From Phocoena phocoena (taxonomy: Eukaryota; Chordata; Mammalia; Artiodactyla; Phocoenidae): 64,000 nucleotides of DNA. Position 1 is the stretch's first letter. Each line of letters starts with the position of its first letter. Location: the NCBI RefSeq assembly GCF_963924675.1, contig NC_089230.1:3659001-3723000 (forward strand), written 5' to 3'. Shown here piece after piece: positions 58,911 to 64,000 of the stretch. Both the position numbers and the translations under genes were made by a program. The notes beneath the pieces are model-generated. The model did no database searches. It saw nothing but the letters and a program-made list of their open reading frames with translations, and was not told the origin of the DNA.

Positions 58911-61242
58911 GTAACAATCAATCATGCAAGTCTTAAGTAGAACCTATTTCTTCATATTTCCTGAGCCCTGGAAACTTGTCTGAATCAAAGAAGCCCCATT
59001 TGTGCCTCCATAATTTAGAACAGCTGATGCTTTTAATAGGAATTGGCTTTATACTCATGAAGGACACTCCAGGTAAAGGCAACAGTGAGGGATGGGCGGG
59101 GTAGGCACACACGTTTCTTGTTTTTTGCAGTATCTCTGGCCACCAGTTCTCCATGATCTCTGCAGGCCTGTCCTTCTGTAACCCAGTCCTCGCGTGTCTG
59201 CTTCTCTCAGAATCGGCCCTCTCTCTCTCCTCACTCTCTGCTGGTAGATGAGGTCCCTTACACTGATGGCTCCTGGCTTTGTATGCATCACCCCAATCTT
59301 TCCTGTGAGTTCCAGATTACAGTGTATCCAGCCAGTGTCCCCTGGAGGCTGACACTTACGTGTCTGAGTCGGCAGGTTACAGACCTTAAAATGGGGAGAT
59401 TATCTTGAATTAACTGGGTGGGCCCAATCTAATCACACGAGCCCTTAAAAGCAGAGAACTTTCCCTGGCTGAAGTCAGAAGGGAGAGGTGGCAGAAGGGG
59501 AAGTCAGAGTTCTGTGATTCTAAGCCTGAGAAGAATTCAGGACCACTGGGAGCTGTGAGGTGGAGGGTCCAGATGCAGGGACTAGAGAGAGGCCCCTAGG
59601 AGCTGAGAGTGGACCCTGCTGACAGCCGGCAAGGGAATGGGACTTCAGTCCTACAACCTCGAGGCACCGGATTCTGCCAATGACCTGGATGATCATGGAA
59701 AGAGTTTGTGCTCTGGAGCTCCAGAAGGGAAGGCAAGTGCAGCCTGCACCTTGATTTCAGCCCAGTGAGACCCTGAGCAGAGTCCAAACGCCACTCAGAT
59801 TTCTGCCCTACAGAACAGAGATAATAAATTTGTGTTATGACACTAAGTTTGTGGTAATTTGTTATGACAGCAAAATGAAAGTAAGAAAATGTCCCACAAA
59901 CATCTCCAGTTTCCGACACTGTTGTTAAGCTGCTCGCTACTGAATATTTACTGCCATAGTTCGTGTGTGGTCCTTGTCTCCTGATGCCTCACCAGCTCCT
60001 TCCAAAATGCACATTCTGCATTTTCCCAATGAGGTGAGATAGTGTCTACCTGGAAGCTGGGTGACCTCTTGGCAAATAAGGTTTGTGCAGGTGTAATCAA
60101 GTTCAGATGCGGTCATTAGGGTGGGTCCTAATCCAATGACAGGTGTTCTCAGAGGAAGAGGGAAGTTTGGACACAGACACAGCACGCAAGTTGGAAGCAG
60201 AGATGGGACTCTCTGGAGTCCCAAACCGTGGAGTAGCTATAGATGTTAATGGTTTGGGAATACAGAGGGTGCTACGTTAGTAATTACTGGAAAGCATGTA
60301 CAGTTGTTACCCTCAGGGGAGAGCGAGCAGCCCACATAAACTGTGGCTACCTCCTCTCACTGTGCCAACTTCCAGGGGTTCCCTCTAGGCTTAAGCCACA
60401 CCTGTGGATGCTTAATAAGGAAGATGGACTACAGGAATGATGTTATCACTTACAAAACTAAGAGAGTATAGCACTGTAGCTAGGATGACTTTTGACATTT
60501 TCAATCAAGTTTAAAAATTCTATCTTATAAATTGGGAAGAAGAATGTCTTACTTTGTCTATGAAAAAAAAAAAATCACAGCCTCATAAGGAAGTCCGTTC
60601 TAACTTAGCTCTTAATCGAAAATCACATGTTTGCATGGTGTTCTTTGTTTTGAGCTTTTCGTGCTTCAGAAAAAAAGCTTTTGTTTGGCAGGAATCAGCA
60701 ATGGCTCCAGCTGGGGGTCTACCCTGTTCTTTACTTATTGAGGTTAAGTCACAAAGGAACATATATATGCCCATATCCCAATCAAACACCAGAATGAAGA
60801 ATCCCCCAGGGCATCAGGGCACTAGATCCTTCCTTCTGCTTCTGGAAACTTGGCAGCCCGTCACTTAAGAAGGCAGAGACCTTTGTTTCACCACATTTGA
60901 GAAGCATCACTTTATATCCAGATATAGCCATCGAGTTCCTATCGTTTCTCACTAATTAGAAAAACAATTGCAGTCCTGATAATAATGCCCTGGAAGCACT
61001 TTATTCATCACCTTCCTTCCCCCACACAAACCAAAAAAATATATACCTTACCCAGATCTTCACGTAGCTATCTATCCCTCCTCTGATATTCCTCCCTCCC
61101 TTCCGTCCTCCCTATTTACCTATTTTGACTAGAATTTGTATTTTGACTCAGGACATCTTGAACACACTGTATTAACAGAAAAAGGAAAATGCTCACCCTT
61201 GCTTTGTGTTTGTCTCACCTGTTACGGCCTCATTCTGCCCAG
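58911..61242 (+). other. C6orf118: C6orf118 intron 4
   Basis: A 2.3-kb intron from gtaaca to tgcccag. It holds an LTR in sense orientation (about 59375-59890), which is the inverted partner of the copy in intron 1, and probable further LTR remnants (about 59930-60250). The stretch 60260-61240 shows nothing named. Confidence 0.9.
59375..59890 (+). mobile_element. MaLR-like LTR, sense, in C6orf118 intron 4
   Basis: Contains GGGTGGGCCCAATCTAATCA and GAGATAATAAATTTGTGTTA near its 3' end. The central 300 bp is the close reverse complement of 51400-51730; for example, GAGAACTTTCCCTGGCTGAA here has its exact complement there. A further LTR-like remnant follows to about 60250. Confidence 0.8.
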
Positions 61243-61367
61243 ACTTTGCTGACTCACATCCAGGGGCTGGAGACGAGGAGGGTGAGGACCGCAGATGTCG
61301 ACCAGGCCAGGGAGGAGCTGAGGGCGCTCGTGATGGCCATCAAAGCAGCCCTGGACCGTAATGACAA
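61243..61367 (+). CDS. C6orf118: C6orf118 exon 5 (start of coiled-coil region)
   Basis: 41 codons plus two bases (residues 295-335), beginning TLLTHIQGLETRRVRTADVD and ending KAALDRND, then AA before a gtgagg donor. The block TADVDQAREELRALV..IKAAL aligns with human TADMDLAREELRMLV..TKAAL. The regular hydrophobic spacing suggests the start of the long C-terminal coiled coil. The remaining exons were not found up to 64000 and must lie downstream, so the gene is incomplete here. Confidence 0.94.
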
Positions 61368-64000
61368 GTGAGGGTTGATCTATGCTGGGATTACACTTAT
61401 TTTACAATGTCTTAAAACCACATGACAAGCATATTTTACACTTTTTCCTGCCTTGTTGGGTGTGGTACCCTGCCTTTATCAACACCAACCTGGTCGCCGG
61501 GTGTCTTGCACAAACCGTCACACACGTGACTAGGATGTTCTACTAAATCTGGTGTTTCTATGAGGAGTTTGGGGAGGTTTCTGAAGGAATCTCAGGCCAT
61601 CTTCAGTTGTCCCCTGAGGATTTATTGTTGGCTGAGTATGCTGCAAATTCAAGATAGCTTTTAAGAACGCCCTAGTTATTTTTTTAACTTAGAAAATCTT
61701 TTAACCTCTGTGATTAGTCTTTCAGGGTGAAACCACAATCTGATAGGGTATAATTTTTTTAAAGAATTAAAAAAAAGATGAAAGTAAATCTGACACACTC
61801 ATAATATGCTCAAGCAAACAAAACAAGAAACAAAAACCAAAAATCAAAACTCTTCCTTCAGTGCAAATAAAAGACAGAAAGTGTCCTAATTTCAAAATAC
61901 CTGAAAATAGAAAATAAACATTCTGTGCCAGTGAAACATTATCTACTCTCTTTCTGCAAAACTTGGTGAAAGCAAGGTCAGTCTGGGGCAGAGAGAAGAA
62001 TGGAGTTAGTAGAAATCCTAAAATTGTCTTAAAAGCACTGTGTGAGAGAGAGTGAACCACCCAAAGTGAGAATACTGCACAGGTTACTGGGAGGTCCACC
62101 AGAGCACTGACTCAAAAGAAGGGGACATAAAAGTGGGTGTGGAAGCAAGGAAACAATTCTGAGATGATGATATGGGTGAGAAGAGGGTTAAGAGGAAGTG
62201 ATCAGCATACTTGGAAGAGAAAAATTAGCAAGGGAGAGAAATTTAGAACCCCTTAAGAGAAGAAAATCAAAGGGCACACAACCCCTCCCACTACTGTTTT
62301 TCCGTCTCTTCAAAAAAAAAAAAAAAAAGGAAACAAAACAAAATAAAACCCCAACAACAGTATAATTTGCTCAGACAGAAAAGTGTCTTCTTGAATTAAG
62401 AATCTCACAAACTAGGAGCCCTAACCATCAAAATGCAGAGTCTGTGTCCACACAGCTGACTCTAAAAAGAAAACAGAAAATAAGGACCCATATGATTTAG
62501 CTGATGAAAATCCCTAGCATCTGACAACAACAACAAACAGCTGGAGAAGAAAACTGTGCCACAGCCCTGCAAACTAAACCACATACTCTCAAAAGAGCAT
62601 TTCAGGGTATAAAAACAACCTTGCGTCATAAATTTAAAACCTAAACACAGAAATCAACAGCAGCAAAAAAGGAGGCCATGAAACAAGATTTGACAACTGA
62701 GGAAAGATAGTGAAAAAGTCAAAATTATATTATAGGTCAAGACTAAACTAGGACATGTCCAGGGAGGAATTTTTTTGAATGAAAATGTAACAAGGGGCAT
62801 TAGACAAAAGCAAGAAACAATCAAGAGAATTAAAACGTGATAAATAAAGTAAAAGAGTCGGAGAAAAAGTGGTTGAAATAAAAGACAGGCAAAGAAGATC
62901 CAACTTATATGTAATGGAAGTCCCCAGGAAGAAAAACAAAGCAGTGAAATAGAAACATAAGTAAATTTAGAACTGTAACACATTAAAAGTTTTTTTTTTA
63001 ATTTATTTTTGGCTGCATTTTGTCTTCGTTGCTGTGTGCACGCTTTCTCTAGTTGTGGTGAGCGGGGGCTACTCTTCATTGCAGTGCATGGGCTTCTCAT
63101 TGCGGTGGCTTCTCTTGTTGTGGAGCACTGGGTCTAGGCATGTGGGCTTTAGTAGTTGTGGCACGCAGGCTCAGTAGTTGCAGCACGTGGGCCCTAGAGC
63201 ACATGGGCTCAGTAGTTGTGGTGCATGGGCTTAGCTGCTCTGCAGCATGTGGGATCTTCCTGGACCAGGGATCGAACCTGTGTCCCCTGCATTGGCAGGC
63301 AGATTCTTAAACACTGCATCACCAGGGAAGTCTCATATAACACAACACATCAAAAGTTTGTGGAGACTGAGCCCTCTGAAATACATATTGAAAAGGTTTT
63401 CACCATTATTATTAACCCACTTAACCTTAATTTCTTAAACTTGGAGTCATAATACTTTTCTATTTCTTTTAGTCTGTCATAAAATGAGTTAATGCGTACG
63501 AAAATCTTAAACCATCAAAAGCCCCTTGTAGAAAAGGCAGTGTTAAAACATTTGTGGTGCTGATGTTTTTCACCAAATCACAGCGTTTCCCTCAGTATAT
63601 GCAAGACTTATTTGATTCCTTTTTCTCTCTAAATCTATTAGAGATAGTCAGTGTAGTTTATTTTGAACGAGAAAGAAGATACAAAGAGATAACAAAGGTT
63701 TTATTTCCTCCTTTTAAAATTTCTTGTGTTTTATTTTTAGTTTAAATATAGTGGAATTTGTAAATTGTATCTATGGGATACAATCATAATTAACAGGGAA
63801 AATGCAACATGTATTCCAATATCGGTAGGATTTTTCCATTATTGGACTCATTGTTTCATTATTGGCTTCAGAGTGTAAAATGCTAGGCTTTTTACCCCCT
63901 TGCTTCTTAAAAATTCAAGTCACAAAGTAATATCAATAAATGCTGTAAGACCAGCTCCTTTACCAGTGGCTTAGGCAATCTTGGTAAGAAAGTATTCTTC
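61368..64000 (+). other. C6orf118: C6orf118 intron 5 (3' end outside window)
   Basis: No further C6orf118 exon was recognised. The region contains A-rich, diverged L1-like sequence (about 62480-62975, likely L1M/HAL1-type upstream region), a CHR SINE and unique AT-rich sequence to the end. Confidence 0.75.
62994..63343 (-). mobile_element. Older, long CHR SINE in C6orf118 intron 5
   Basis: Reverse-oriented. It has TTTATTTTTGGCTGCATTTT at its 3' end, repeated TAGTTGTGG motifs and CATCACCAGGGAAGTCTC at its head. The flanking duplication AACACAT[TC]AAAAGTTT (about 62977-62992 and 63344-63359) has one mismatch. The body is longer and more diverged than the short young copies. Confidence 0.9.

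Overview
This window is mammalian nuclear DNA, almost certainly from a cetacean (whale or dolphin). The evidence is several tRNA-derived SINEs of the CHR type, whose reverse strand ends in the characteristic CCACCAGGGAAGCCC. Four of them are the short young form typical of whales, with clear target-site duplications. The L1 3' ends are of cetartiodactyl type, and I saw no ruminant BovB or Bov-tA elements. Nothing bacterial or plasmid-like is present. Nearly all short open frames here are chance frames in introns, repeats or intergenic DNA.

Two genes are present, both on the + strand. The first is the 3' end of PDE10A, the striatal dual cAMP/cGMP phosphodiesterase. Positions 1-20758 are intron. 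Four coding exons follow (20759-20870, 23930-24010, 26692-26780, 29041-29158), carrying the C-terminal third of the catalytic domain, a catalytic metal-binding Asp, the purine-binding Gln and the stop codon. A 3' UTR of up to about 6.6 kb follows, with several AATAAA signals. The most distal convincing ones are at 35709-35730.

The second gene is the orthologue of human C6orf118. It has a tiny first coding exon (48789-48813), a large exon 2 (56112-56785), and exons 3-5 (57871-57993, 58851-58910, 61243-61367). The remaining exons lie past the end of the window. The exons join in frame and read as an intact gene. The order PDE10A then C6orf118 on one strand matches human 6q27. A near-perfect RFX X-box lies 85 bp upstream of the C6orf118 start codon, which fits expression in ciliated cells.

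The rest is interspersed repeat and unremarkable unique sequence. It includes old and younger L1 fragments in both orientations (one nested with a target duplication, one possibly 5'-inverted), MaLR-like LTRs, MIR/L2 relics, seven CHR SINEs, CA/GT microsatellites and a GC-rich 18-copy minisatellite at 38.4-38.8 kb.

The most useful leads are the X-box, a pair of closely related LTRs in inverted orientation flanking C6orf118 exons 2-4, the altered PDE10A C-terminal tail, the young SINE inside the PDE10A 3' UTR, and the minisatellite. I found no convincing undescribed molecular system.
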